A stretch of DNA of 64,000 bases from CAZGUX01 sp964529305 (GTDB taxonomy: Bacteria; Acidobacteriota; Terriglobia; Bryobacterales; Bryobacteraceae): contig CAZGUX010000202.1 in NCBI GenBank assembly GCA_964529305.1, positions 1 to 64,000 on the forward strand, given 5' to 3'. The notes below the pieces were generated by a model. The model had not been told where the DNA came from and did not search any database. It saw only the letters and a program-made list of their open reading frames with translations. Below are positions 6,732-14,597 of this stretch, one piece after another (the first letter of the stretch is position 1; each line of letters opens with the position of its first letter). The position numbers and the translations under genes are program-made.

Positions 6732-7807
6732 ACCGCCGCGAACTTCTTCGGCTGGCCGCGGCCGCGCCCTCGCTGGCGTTCGGCCGCGACGGCGACGATT
6801 CGATCTATGTCACCCTGACCGTGGGCAATCTCGAGGAACGGCGGCTGCGGTACATCCGGCAGATTGGCGTTCGCCATCTCCGCGTGGTGGACACGACGAT
6901 TCCGGGCTACGACGCCAACGGCTATCTCGACGTGGACTCCCTCCGGCGCGTGGCGCAACGCCTGGACGAATTCGGCATCCGCCTGGCCAGTATTTACCTC
7001 AACACGCGGCGCAACGCGGGACCGCTTTTGCTCGGCCGTCCTGGATGGGAGGCGGAACTCGACAACGTGTGCCGCAGCATCGAAGCCATGGGCCGCGCCG
7101 GCATTCCGATGCTGAATCTCAATCTACTGGTCTCACGGGCCATCGTCACCAACAAGCTTCACCAGTATTCGGGCTACTGGCTTCCGGGATACTACAAGGA
7201 CACCGAAGGCCGCGGAGGAGCGCAGTTGCAGGGCTTCAACGAAGAACTGGCCAACAAGGTGACCGAGGCTCCGGCCGGCGTCGTCTCGGCGGACGAAATG
7301 TGGGACCGCATCACTCGATTCCAGAAGCGGGTGGTTCCGGTCGCGGCGCAAGCCAAGGTGAGGATCGCGTGCCATCCCGACGATCCGCCCATCGCCAAAC
7401 ACTGGGGCGTGTCGCAGGTTCTCAATAGCCGGGAAGGACTCGTTCGCATGGTCAACATCGTCCCCAGTGAGTACAACGGAGTGCTGTTGTGCCTGGGCAC
7501 GATGTACGAGTCGGGCGCGGACGTACTGGAGTTGATCCGGTATTTCGGCCGGCGAAATCTGCTGTTCGACATTGACTTTCGCGCCGTCAAAGGGAAGGCG
7601 CCGCACTACCGCGAAGTCTTTCTCGACGAGGGCGACCTCGACATGCGCAAGGCCTTGCTGACGCTGCGCGAGGCCGGCTATCGCGGCTCGATCAATCCCG
7701 ACCACATGCCGAGGATGATTGACGATCCGGAGTTGCAGCCCGCGTCCACCGCGTGGGCGGTAGGATACATCAAGGGCCTGCTGGACTCGACGGCCCCAGC
7801 GCGGTGA
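6728..7807 (+). CDS. Mannonate dehydratase (UxuA)-like TIM-barrel protein
   Basis: 359 residues from ATG 6728, overlapping the upstream stop. The leader MNRRELLRLAAAAPSLAFG is Tat-like but short. Family marks are HPDDPP, LLCLGTMYESGADVLELI, GDLDMRKALLTLREAGYRG and NPDHMPRM, matching the Mn/Fe-dependent D-mannonate dehydratase barrel. The metal-binding His of the usual HFRNV strand appears replaced in DIDFRAV, so activity or metal choice may differ. The usual role is D-mannonate to 2-keto-3-deoxygluconate in hexuronate breakdown. With the enolase-superfamily neighbour this suggests processing of uronic or aldonic acids, perhaps in the periplasm. Exact substrate unknown. Confidence 0.75.
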   Translation: MNRRELLRLAAAAPSLAFGRDGDDSIYVTLTVGNLEERRLRYIRQIGVRHLRVVDTTIPGYDANGYLDVDSLRRVAQRLDEFGIRLASIYLNTRRNAGPLLLGRPGWEAELDNVCRSIEAMGRAGIPMLNLNLLVSRAIVTNKLHQYSGYWLPGYYKDTEGRGGAQLQGFNEELANKVTEAPAGVVSADEMWDRITRFQKRVVPVAAQAKVRIACHPDDPPIAKHWGVSQVLNSREGLVRMVNIVPSEYNGVLLCLGTMYESGADVLELIRYFGRRNLLFDIDFRAVKGKAPHYREVFLDEGDLDMRKALLTLREAGYRGSINPDHMPRMIDDPELQPASTAWAVGYIKGLLDSTAPAR

Positions 7808-7882
7808 CTGCCAGATCACCGCGGGTCGAGGCCGTTTCATCATAACTGCCCGCGCGGCTGGCTAAGAGATTGGTCGGGTTGA

Positions 7883-7906
7883 GTGGCGGGGATTGCGCCC
7901 CGCCAC
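7883..7906. repeat. Perfect 9-bp GC hairpin
   Basis: GTGGCGGGG at 7883-7891 and CCCCGCCAC at 7898-7906 form a perfect stem with a 6-base loop, 75 bases after the dehydratase operon stop. No T-tract follows. It resembles the hairpin units in the repeat at 291-354 and may be a REP-like element or act as an mRNA 3' end. Confidence 0.5.
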
Positions 7907-8085
7907 CCTCCCACGCCGCTAGAACCCGTTCTTCGACGCAAGGCCGGGCCGGAAGAAGCCGGCCGCCCGCAACCGCGCCTCCTGCTGGCTGACACTGCAT
8001 CAGCTAATCAGTTGCAATCCTTGCAGCACTTCCGGCGCTGATGTCTCGCGACAAATGAACGCGAACTCGCTTGCTTAGAATCCTG

Positions 8086-8115
8086 TTGCATTCAAGACTG
8101 GTTTGGTCTTATATT
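8086..8115 (+). promoter_or_regulatory. Sigma-70-like promoter for the orphan ABC ATPase
   Basis: TTGCAT at 8086-8091 and TATATT at 8110-8115 are separated by 18 bases. This is an AT-rich island in otherwise GC-rich DNA, upstream of the gene at 8338. Predicted by inspection only. Confidence 0.4.
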
Positions 8116-8128
8116 GATGGAGTAGCAA

Positions 8129-8146
8129 CTTGCAAATGGCTTGCAA
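8129..8146. promoter_or_regulatory. Direct repeats CTTGCAA just after the promoter (possible operator)
   Basis: CTTGCAA occurs at 8129-8135 and again at 8140-8146, eleven bases apart, so both copies face the same side of the helix. Related TTGCAA/TTGCAG copies lie upstream at 8013-8027. Their position right after the putative -10 box fits a repressor site. The binding protein is unknown. Confidence 0.3.
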
Positions 8147-8337
8147 GAAGAAGTAGGCGCCGGCCCGCGGGAGTTTGTGGCACAGGGCGCCCACGGGCCG
8201 TTGATCACAATCGGAATCCGGCAGACTCCTAGCGGTCACGGAAACACTCCCGTGGTGGACCCGCTCGGGTTCCAAGAAACTCGCAAACTGGACGCTGGCC
8301 AACCAGCGGCAGCAGTAAGGGAGGAGGTCTCGACTCT

Positions 8338-9072
8338 GTGAACCTACTAAACAGAAACACCATTCACATCGACCGGGCGAAGGTCTGTTCGGAGGGAAAG
8401 TGCCTTCTGAATCAGATCTCGGCAAAACTGCGACCCGGCAGGCTGGTGGGCGTCATCGGACCAAACGGCGCCGGGAAGTCGGTGTTGTTCCGGGCGCTCA
8501 CCGGGGAGTCGCAGTTGGAGTCCGGCTCCATCCGGTTGGGCGGGTTCAGCCTGAATCACTGGCCGGCGAAGAAGATTTCGATGTTTGTCGCGTCGGCCCC
8601 GGATGTGAGCTTCGAAAGCTCACCGTCCGACCTTGTCGGCCAACTCGCGCCGGACGCCAAGGCGCGAGACCTGGCGGCCATCGACCCTCTTCGCTACCGG
8701 AGCCACGGGTCGCTGTCCTGCCCGGAACGGCGCAGAGTGCAATTGGGCCGGGCGCTGGGCCGCGCCATCAACGAAGCCTCGCTGCGGTATCTGTGGCTGG
8801 ACGAACCCGACGCCGACCTGGATCTTGCGCACCGCCTTGCGTTGATGCAGGCCCTGCGCGGCTTGGCGGGTCGCGGGTTGGGCATACTTTGCGTCCTCCG
8901 CCACATTGAACTGGCCGAGGCGTTCCCGGACGAGGTCATCGTCCTGTGCGATGGGTGCGTGCTGCGGCAAGGCCCGCCGCGGCAGATCCTGAGCGCCGAA
9001 ATCGTGCGGGTTGCTTCGGGGTTCTCTGCTCCCGTGCTGGTTCCGCCGCCGGCCGTGAGTCACGCCGCCTAA
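8338..9072 (+). CDS. ABC transporter ATP-binding protein, HmuV-like, degenerate motifs, orphan
   Basis: 244 residues from GTG 8338 behind a strong ribosome site (GGGAGGAGG near 8319). Walker A is intact, GPNGAGKS at residues 41-48, as are Walker B YLWLDEPD at 151-158 and the switch His at 189. The overall pattern (LFRALTGE, LDLAHRLALMQALRGLAGRGLG, QGPPRQIL) follows haem/siderophore importer ATPases of the HmuV/FecE type. The signature loop reads LSCPE (126-130) instead of LSGGQ, and the Q-loop position lacks its Gln (MFVASAPDVSF). No permease or binding protein is adjacent. It may serve a distant transporter or be divergent beyond transport. Confidence 0.75.
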   Translation: MNLLNRNTIHIDRAKVCSEGKCLLNQISAKLRPGRLVGVIGPNGAGKSVLFRALTGESQLESGSIRLGGFSLNHWPAKKISMFVASAPDVSFESSPSDLVGQLAPDAKARDLAAIDPLRYRSHGSLSCPERRRVQLGRALGRAINEASLRYLWLDEPDADLDLAHRLALMQALRGLAGRGLGILCVLRHIELAEAFPDEVIVLCDGCVLRQGPPRQILSAEIVRVASGFSAPVLVPPPAVSHAA

Positions 9073-9145
9073 CTCCGGAAATCCGCCGGAACCCACTGCG
9101 AAAGCAGTTGATGGACTGTGACCGGTCCAGCCAACGAAACCCTCC

Positions 9146-10777
9146 TTACAACTTCGCCACGTCCGGCATCGCCGGCGCGTGCTTCCAGGCATCCTCGAAT
9201 TCCTTCTTGACCCATTCGACGCCGGCGTGCTTACCCTGCGCTTTCAGGGACTCCAACAGCCCATAGAGCGACCGTCCATTCCGCGGATTGATTTCGAGGT
9301 CTTTTCGGAATACCAATTCAGCCTCGGATGCGCGGCCGTGCCGCAATAGGGCTCCACCCAGCGCCTCCCTAACCGGATAATGCCACTCCGGCGGCTCCAT
9401 GTAGCCCAACTTGTCCTGCGAATCGACTGCTTTGCGTAACTGTGCAATTTCCGCTTCGGCATCGCCCTTCGCGCGAGCAATTCGGGCTTCGAGTTCGGCG
9501 ACTCCAATGGCCATCACGCTTCGAGTGTTGTTGATCATGAGCGTCTCGTTCTCCGGGATGCGCGCGCACAGCGCGACCAGCCGTTCGCTTTCCGCCCGCG
9601 CATCCGATATGCGCCCAAGCCCTGCCAATGCCAGTCCGCGGGCATAGCGGTAGTACGCATGCATCACCGGCGCCTGATCGGTGGGCTCCGGCTCGGCCAA
9701 CATCTCATTCCACTTGCCGAACCGCGTCAACACCATCCACTCGAAGGATCCGTACGGCGCCAGCATCGGCATGCCATCGATCGCACCGGCGACGTTCCCG
9801 CGGAGCCGCTTTGCGTAGTCGAGCGCCTCATCGTACTGGCCCTGGATCATCCGCGCATACGATACGAAGTGCAGGTTGTGCGAATAGTACATCAGCGGGT
9901 AAACGCCCTTCGCGCCCGACCGTTCGATGTATTTTCGATCCACCTCCGCCGCCGTCACGTTCACGGTCGCGGAGAGTTCGTGATCGCCCGTGCGGATGAA
10001 GATGTGCGAGGGCATGTGCACCATGTGGCCCGCACCCGGCATGAGATTTCCCAACCGGTACGCGCTCGGCAGCGCCCGCTCGGGATTCCTGGAAGCCTCC
10101 ACCGCGTGAATGTAGTAGTGGTTTGCGCCCGGATGATTGGGATCGCGCCGCAGCACACGCTCGAGCACCTCCAGAATCTCCAGCGTCCCCTCCGCGGGAG
10201 CGCCATCCGCACTCCAAAGCTGCCACGGGCGCAGATTCATCATCGATTCCGCGTAGAGGGTCGCCGCATCGAGATCGTCCGGATACCGGGATCGCACCTC
10301 GTTCATCGCATCCTTATAGACAACGGCGAGTTGCTTCCGATCCGCCCGAGGGTCCTTCGAATAGCGCTTGACCAGCGCAGTCACGTAAGCCCGCTCGTTC
10401 TCCGGCGCATGTTTCGCCAGCACCAGCGCGCGCTCGATCGCCTTCCATGCCTTTTCCTCGCGTTCCGGCATCGGCGGCATGTTGTAGTTCGGCCCCAGCG
10501 CCAACGCAATTCCCCAGTGCGGCATCGGCGAGCCGGGATCCAACTCGGCCGCCCGCGCAAACAGGCGCGCGGCCTCATCGTGATTGAAGCCGTAAATGAG
10601 CGCGAGGCCTTGATCGAAGAATTGTTGCGCCCGTTCGGATTTAGTGGCGATCGGATGTTTGTGGGAGCCGAGGCCATCCAACAGTTCCGCGGGCTTTTTG
10701 TTATCGACTGCGTGATGATCATGTTGCGCCAGCGCAACAGAACCCGCGAATAGGACGGAAAACAAGAGTCGTTTCAT
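9146..10777 (-). CDS. Secreted tetratricopeptide-repeat protein
   Basis: 543 residues with a cleavable signal (MKRLLFSVLFAGSVALAQ). A His-rich start (HDHHAVDNKK) is followed by TPR helices: residues about 45-120 (AQQFFDQGLALIYGFNHDEAARLFARAAELDP) and again from about 190 to the end, ending with a TPR-like FRKDLEINPRNGRSLYGLLESLKAQGK. Proteins of this shape are frequent in Acidobacteria; they are probably periplasmic, and their partners are unknown. No catalytic motif is visible. It stands alone between the convergent ABC ATPase gene and the upstream Tat protein gene, with about 140 bases between it and the latter. Confidence 0.75.
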   Translation of the reverse strand: MKRLLFSVLFAGSVALAQHDHHAVDNKKPAELLDGLGSHKHPIATKSERAQQFFDQGLALIYGFNHDEAARLFARAAELDPGSPMPHWGIALALGPNYNMPPMPEREEKAWKAIERALVLAKHAPENERAYVTALVKRYSKDPRADRKQLAVVYKDAMNEVRSRYPDDLDAATLYAESMMNLRPWQLWSADGAPAEGTLEILEVLERVLRRDPNHPGANHYYIHAVEASRNPERALPSAYRLGNLMPGAGHMVHMPSHIFIRTGDHELSATVNVTAAEVDRKYIERSGAKGVYPLMYYSHNLHFVSYARMIQGQYDEALDYAKRLRGNVAGAIDGMPMLAPYGSFEWMVLTRFGKWNEMLAEPEPTDQAPVMHAYYRYARGLALAGLGRISDARAESERLVALCARIPENETLMINNTRSVMAIGVAELEARIARAKGDAEAEIAQLRKAVDSQDKLGYMEPPEWHYPVREALGGALLRHGRASEAELVFRKDLEINPRNGRSLYGLLESLKAQGKHAGVEWVKKEFEDAWKHAPAMPDVAKL

Positions 10778-10920
10778 ATGTACCTACCGATGGCGAGTGT
10801 TCTCACGCCGTCTATGTTGAACGCGGGAAAACGACCTCTGACGGGCTCATTCGGCGCGACCCGGCCCGACGGCGATCGAGGGGGCGGGGACTCGAAGAGT
10901 TCGAATCGCAAGAAGCCGCT

Positions 10921-11790
10921 TTAGACGAAATCGATCTGGAAGATCCAACCCGCGGTGGGACTGTCGTTGTTCGGCCAGCCCGGGTGAATGCCCGCGTCGC
11001 AGGCGATGAGCTTTCCGTTGTACACCGCGAGCCCATGAGGATCGCTCGAGCCCGGCAGGAACTCGACAATATCGAGAACCTTTCCGGTCGCAAGATCCTG
11101 CCGGACCAAGCCTGGCTTATAGTCCTTGTGACTGGTGCTGTTGTTGCCGATCACCTGCCACATCGTTCCGTCCTGAATGGCGATGCCGTGGTAACGAATC
11201 CAGTCAGGGTGCGACTGGAAGAAGGGGATCATGTATTCAGGCTGCCAGGTCCTGGGATCAACCCTCAGATTTCCTCGCAACCGCAACGACGAGATCCAGA
11301 GCTTGCCTTCGTGCCACACGCCGCCATGCGAGCCGCCGCCATCTCCGCGGGGAGCGCCCAGCGGGATCTGGCGGTGGCTGATGAGCTTGGAATTCATATC
11401 GACCTGGAACACGCCTTGCGGAGGTGCGTTGGCAATCATCCAGACATAGCCTCCGCCGACCGCCATGCCGCTGGTGTTGCGCGATGGCGTTGTCACCGTC
11501 TTCAGGAGTTTGCCTTTCCCGTCGACCAGCCATGCGCACTCGTCGAGCGACTTCGGCTCCGCCATTTTGTAGGATTTGGCCTGTTCGCCGGACAGCTTCT
11601 GTTCTCCAATCCACAGACCTTCGGGTGTCGCGGAGATGGCATTCGGATACCCCTGCGGACTCTTGAACAGCCTGGTGGTTTTCGCCTTCCGGACCGGGAG
11701 TTTCTTCCCGCCCTGAGCAAAGGCGGCACGGCCGTAGTTCAGGGCCAGGCCGGCGCCTAACCCCGCGGCGAGGAATTCACGTTTGGTCAT
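10921..11790 (-). CDS. Tat-exported beta-propeller (SMP-30/NHL-like) protein
   Basis: 289 residues from ATG 11790; an ATG four codons upstream is possible. The leader MTKREFLAAGLGAGLALNYGRAAFAQ has a Lys-Arg in the twin-arginine position, so Tat or Sec export are both possible. The body repeats short propeller strands (YPNAISATPEGLWIGEQ, SGMAVGGGYVWMIAN, GIAIQDGTMWQVIGN, DPHGLAVYNGKLIACD), similar to SMP-30/gluconolactonase-like or glutamine-cyclotransferase-like propellers. No catalytic residues can be assigned with confidence. It is a single gene upstream of the TPR protein and could share its transcript. Confidence 0.65.
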   Translation of the reverse strand: MTKREFLAAGLGAGLALNYGRAAFAQGGKKLPVRKAKTTRLFKSPQGYPNAISATPEGLWIGEQKLSGEQAKSYKMAEPKSLDECAWLVDGKGKLLKTVTTPSRNTSGMAVGGGYVWMIANAPPQGVFQVDMNSKLISHRQIPLGAPRGDGGGSHGGVWHEGKLWISSLRLRGNLRVDPRTWQPEYMIPFFQSHPDWIRYHGIAIQDGTMWQVIGNNSTSHKDYKPGLVRQDLATGKVLDIVEFLPGSSDPHGLAVYNGKLIACDAGIHPGWPNNDSPTAGWIFQIDFV

Positions 11791-11953
11791 ACGCATCTCC
11801 ATGAGTCTGTGGCCGTGGCAGCGATTCTGACGCCAGGGCCGGGTACCTTGGGAACGGCGCGGATCGTGTCCAGATCAGCTTATCGCAAACCCGCAAGCGT
11901 TGGGCGCGGTCTTGCCGGCTGACCCCACGGCTCCCGGTTGCAACTCTGATGGG

Positions 11954-12403
11954 TTAGAGGCGTTTGCGGTAGAGCACGCATCGGTCCACTTCTTCGTACC
12001 CCAGCGCGGCATGCGCCTGCTGAGATCCGGCATGGTCACACCAGGTGTCCGACGCCATCTCGACACATCCCTGCGAGCGAGCCCAATCTTCCGCTGTCTC
12101 AACCAATGCCCGGCCGATGCCTCGACGGCGGCAGCAAGTCGCGACGTACCACCCCTCGACATAACCTACCGGTCTCCTGGGATTACAGCCGTCGGCGTGC
12201 GAGCGCATGCCTACCAGAACAAGGCCAACCACGAGGCCTTCGTCTTGCGCTACGAACACCTGGCAGGGATAAGGGCCGGCGGCCGTCTCATTGAGAATCT
12301 CCTCCAGTTGGCGCCGGTGCCCTTCCGCCGAACCGTCCGGCCACAGGGCCGCACACAGTTGAGCGACCGCGTCCAGATCTTCCCGTGCGAGTTCACGGAT
12401 CAT
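11954..12403 (-). CDS. GNAT acetyltransferase, aminoglycoside 6'-N-acetyltransferase-like
   Basis: 149 residues. The acetyl-CoA loop is RRRGIGRALV, preceded by GYVEGWYV and followed by AAC(6')-type marks: EDWARSQGCVEMASDT, AHAALGYEEVDRCVLYRK. The arrangement matches chromosomal AAC(6')-I-like enzymes, which acetylate the 6'-amino group of aminoglycosides; many environmental relatives have other amine substrates. Its ATG overlaps the stop of the second acetyltransferase gene upstream (ATGA), so the two are co-translated. Resistance is plausible but not shown. Confidence 0.75.
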   Translation of the reverse strand: MIRELAREDLDAVAQLCAALWPDGSAEGHRRQLEEILNETAAGPYPCQVFVAQDEGLVVGLVLVGMRSHADGCNPRRPVGYVEGWYVATCCRRRGIGRALVETAEDWARSQGCVEMASDTWCDHAGSQQAHAALGYEEVDRCVLYRKRL

Positions 12404-12855
12404 TCGGGACTCTCCTCCGGCGCCAGGGAGAATGTGAAGTACACCACGTTTCGGCCGTTGCCTCCAGCCGACGCGTACAACCGGCGCGCCGGTTCGTTGT
12501 CCTCTTCAGTCAACACCCAGGCCTCGGTGCAGCCCAGGCTCCGTCCGTGCGCGAACATCGCCCGGAGCAACCGCTTCCCCAGACCCTGGCCCTGATGTGA
12601 TTCCGCAACCCCGACTTCGTTAATCCATAACTCCGCAGGCTTGTCGGGATGCACGTAGTGGACCGCCGAAACAAACCCCACCACTGTTCCTCCTTCCATC
12701 GCCGCGGCCATGTGATGACGCGGGTCGGCCAGAAACTCGGCGGCCCACTTCGGCGCCACCGCAAGGTCAAATACGTCACGGCCGCACCGTTCAAGCAGTG
12801 CGGCGTCCGGCGGGCCGAGGATCCGGATCTCGATCGGGTTCACGGATTGTCCCAT
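12400..12855 (-). CDS. GNAT acetyltransferase, AAC(3)-I-like
   Basis: 151 residues from ATG 12855; a longer frame to 12936 would run into the divergent gltX promoter region. Motifs are GTVVGFVSAVHYVHPDKPAE, INEVGVAESHQGQGLGKRLL (split acetyl-CoA loop) and EAWVLTEEDNEPARRLYASAGG, as in AAC(3)-I-like acetyltransferases. Known relatives acetylate the 3-amino group of the 2-deoxystreptamine ring, but many members are uncharacterised. It is coupled by ATGA to the AAC(6')-like gene, and together they form a two-gene acetyltransferase operon. Confidence 0.75.
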   Translation of the reverse strand: MGQSVNPIEIRILGPPDAALLERCGRDVFDLAVAPKWAAEFLADPRHHMAAAMEGGTVVGFVSAVHYVHPDKPAELWINEVGVAESHQGQGLGKRLLRAMFAHGRSLGCTEAWVLTEEDNEPARRLYASAGGNGRNVVYFTFSLAPEESPE

Positions 12856-12946
12856 CGTCGCAGACTCCGGCGTGCGAGAGGAACGCGCATCAAGGCTATG
12901 CGGTGAAAGAGCGGCGGCGGCCCTGCTGGCCTCCATAATGGTGTTG

Positions 12947-14428
12947 ATGAACGAAATTCGTACGAGATTTGCCCCAAGCCCGACGGGTTGGCTTCACATT
13001 GGCGGGGTTCGGACCGCGCTTTTCGAGATCCTGTTCGCCCACCACTACGGGGGCAAGGCCCTGTTGCGGATCGACGACACGGATCGTGAGCGATTGGTTC
13101 CCGGCGCCATCCAGGCTCTGATCGAGGATCTGCAATGGGTCGGCCTGCATTTCGACGAGGGACCCTCGGACGAAGAGATCGTTCTGGCCGATCCGGCCTA
13201 CCCGGGCGGCTTGGGAATCGGAGGGCCTGTCAAGCCTTACGTGCAGAGTCAACGCGTCCAGCGCTACCGGGAGGCTGGGGAGGAACTGATTCGCCTGGGG
13301 CACGCCTACCGGTGCGACTGTACTCCCGAGAGGCTCGAGAAAGAGCGGCAGGAGCAAACGGAACGGAAGGAGTCCGTCGGCTACTCCGGCTACTGCCGCG
13401 ACCGGAACGTGCCCGCCGGGGTCCCTCACGTGGTTCGCTTCCGGATTCCGGAGAATCGCGCGATCGTGCTTCCGGACGCGGTGAAAGGGGAGGTCCGGTG
13501 GGAGCAGATTATCCTGCGCGACCCGGTCCTTTTGAAGAGCGACGGTTTTCCCACGTATCATCTGGCGACGGTCGTGGACGACCACGACATGCGCATCTCG
13601 CACGTCCTCCGCGCCGACGAGTGGCTTTCCACCGCGCCCCTGCATCTCCTGCTCTTTGAAGCCCTCGGCTGGGATGCGCCGGTGTTCGCGCACCTGCCGC
13701 CAGTTCTCGGAACCGACGGCAAGAAGTTGTCAAAACGGCACGGCGCGACCTTTCTGCGGAGCTTCCGGGAAGCCGGGTATCTTCCGGAAGCGATTCTGAA
13801 CTTCATGGCGCTGATCGGCTGGTCCCCAGGCGAAGGAGAAGAACAGGAGATCTTCACGCTGGATGAGTTGAAGCGCCGGTTTTCCCTCGACCGTGTGAAC
13901 AATGCGGGCGGAGTGTTCTCCTACGAGAAGCTGAAGTGGATGAATGGCATGTACATTCGCAGCCTGACTCCGGCGGATCTCGAAGCCCGCCTGCGGCCGT
14001 TCCTGGTTTCGGCCGGCCTCGAGGTGGACGATCAAAAGCTGAAGCGGATCGCGCCGCATATCCAGCCTCGATTGGAACTGTTGCCGGACGCCATTCCGCT
14101 GGTCGAGTTTCTGTTCAAGCCCTCGATCGAGCGGGACCTGAACTCGATGCTGAAGAAAGGGATGGACGCGCCGGCGGCGCGGGGGATCTGTGAGCGGGGA
14201 GCGGAAGCGCTGGCCGCCCTGCCGGCCTTCGATGCCGCATCCATCGAGGCGGCGTTGCGTCAATTGGCGGCCGGCGTCGGCTTGGCCGTGGGACCCGTGT
14301 TCACCGTGGTCCGGATCGCGATCACGGGACAGAAGGTCACGCCGCCACTATTCGAGTCGATTTTTGCGCTGGGACAAAATGAGTCGGTCCGCAGATTGAA
14401 GGAGACGGCGGCACTGCTGGCATCGTGA
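12947..14428 (+). CDS. gltX: Glutamyl-tRNA synthetase
   Basis: 493 residues from ATG 12947 (an ATG at 12938 is the close alternative). The class I signature APSPTGWLHIGGVRTALF is at the N-terminus, the KMSKS-type loop reads KLSKRHGATFL, and DDTDRER and LHLLLFEALGW are GluRS-specific. It charges tRNA-Glu with glutamate. A GlnRS gene lies convergently downstream, so this GluRS need not mischarge tRNA-Gln. The C-terminal anticodon-binding domain is complete. Transcription starts in the short space shared with the divergent acetyltransferase pair. Confidence 0.95.
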   Translation: MNEIRTRFAPSPTGWLHIGGVRTALFEILFAHHYGGKALLRIDDTDRERLVPGAIQALIEDLQWVGLHFDEGPSDEEIVLADPAYPGGLGIGGPVKPYVQSQRVQRYREAGEELIRLGHAYRCDCTPERLEKERQEQTERKESVGYSGYCRDRNVPAGVPHVVRFRIPENRAIVLPDAVKGEVRWEQIILRDPVLLKSDGFPTYHLATVVDDHDMRISHVLRADEWLSTAPLHLLLFEALGWDAPVFAHLPPVLGTDGKKLSKRHGATFLRSFREAGYLPEAILNFMALIGWSPGEGEEQEIFTLDELKRRFSLDRVNNAGGVFSYEKLKWMNGMYIRSLTPADLEARLRPFLVSAGLEVDDQKLKRIAPHIQPRLELLPDAIPLVEFLFKPSIERDLNSMLKKGMDAPAARGICERGAEALAALPAFDAASIEAALRQLAAGVGLAVGPVFTVVRIAITGQKVTPPLFESIFALGQNESVRRLKETAALLAS

Positions 14429-14436
14429 TTTGCGGC

Positions 14437-14580
14437 GACCGCTCCCTGACGGTCACGGCACGGTTGCAGCGCAACCCCCTCGCTGAGAACGTGGGCGGAA
14501 ATTGGACTGCCCGCTCCCTTCCGGCCGGACAAAGGAAGGGACCCCCTCGCTGACGCTCGGGGCTGCGAGGCGAATTTGGG
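14437..14580. repeat. Intergenic GC-rich repeat with TGACGCTC-type hairpins
   Basis: The space between convergent gltX and glnS holds several imperfect palindromes of the form CCCCTCGCTGACGCTCGGGG (near 14544-14565) and CCGCTCCCTGACGGTCACGG (14439-14458). The block 14437-14469 matches 27208-27240 with a few mismatches. This identifies a dispersed element also seen ahead of the first TonB-dependent receptor gene. It may also end transcription from both sides. Confidence 0.55.
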
Positions 14581-14597
14581 CCGATTTTGGGGCTGTT

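Larger units (their letters stand above)
7808..8337. other. Intergenic region with hairpin repeat and putative promoter
   Basis: 530 bases with no convincing gene. It contains a 9-bp hairpin at 7883-7906, several TTGCA(A/G) motifs at 8013-8018, 8021-8027, 8129-8135 and 8140-8146, and a sigma-70-like promoter at 8086-8115. About 220 bases of leader follow before the ABC ATPase start. A 66-codon frame at 8141-8341 overlaps that start (GTGA) but lacks a family, a ribosome site and a normal start codon. No riboswitch class was recognised in the leader. Confidence 0.5.

Noticed and set aside
8150..8337. Possible riboswitch in the long leader of the ABC ATPase gene
   Set aside because: Paired GC-rich stretches exist, but no core sequence of cobalamin, TPP, FMN or other common riboswitch classes was recognised.
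8141..8341. 66-codon frame ahead of the ABC ATPase, overlapping its start (GTGA)
   Set aside because: It starts at TTG without a ribosome site, shows no family resemblance, and may be a chance frame in the leader.
10860..10920. Possible tRNA because of a TTCGAATC sequence
   Set aside because: No acceptor stem, anticodon arm or correct spacing can be formed around it.
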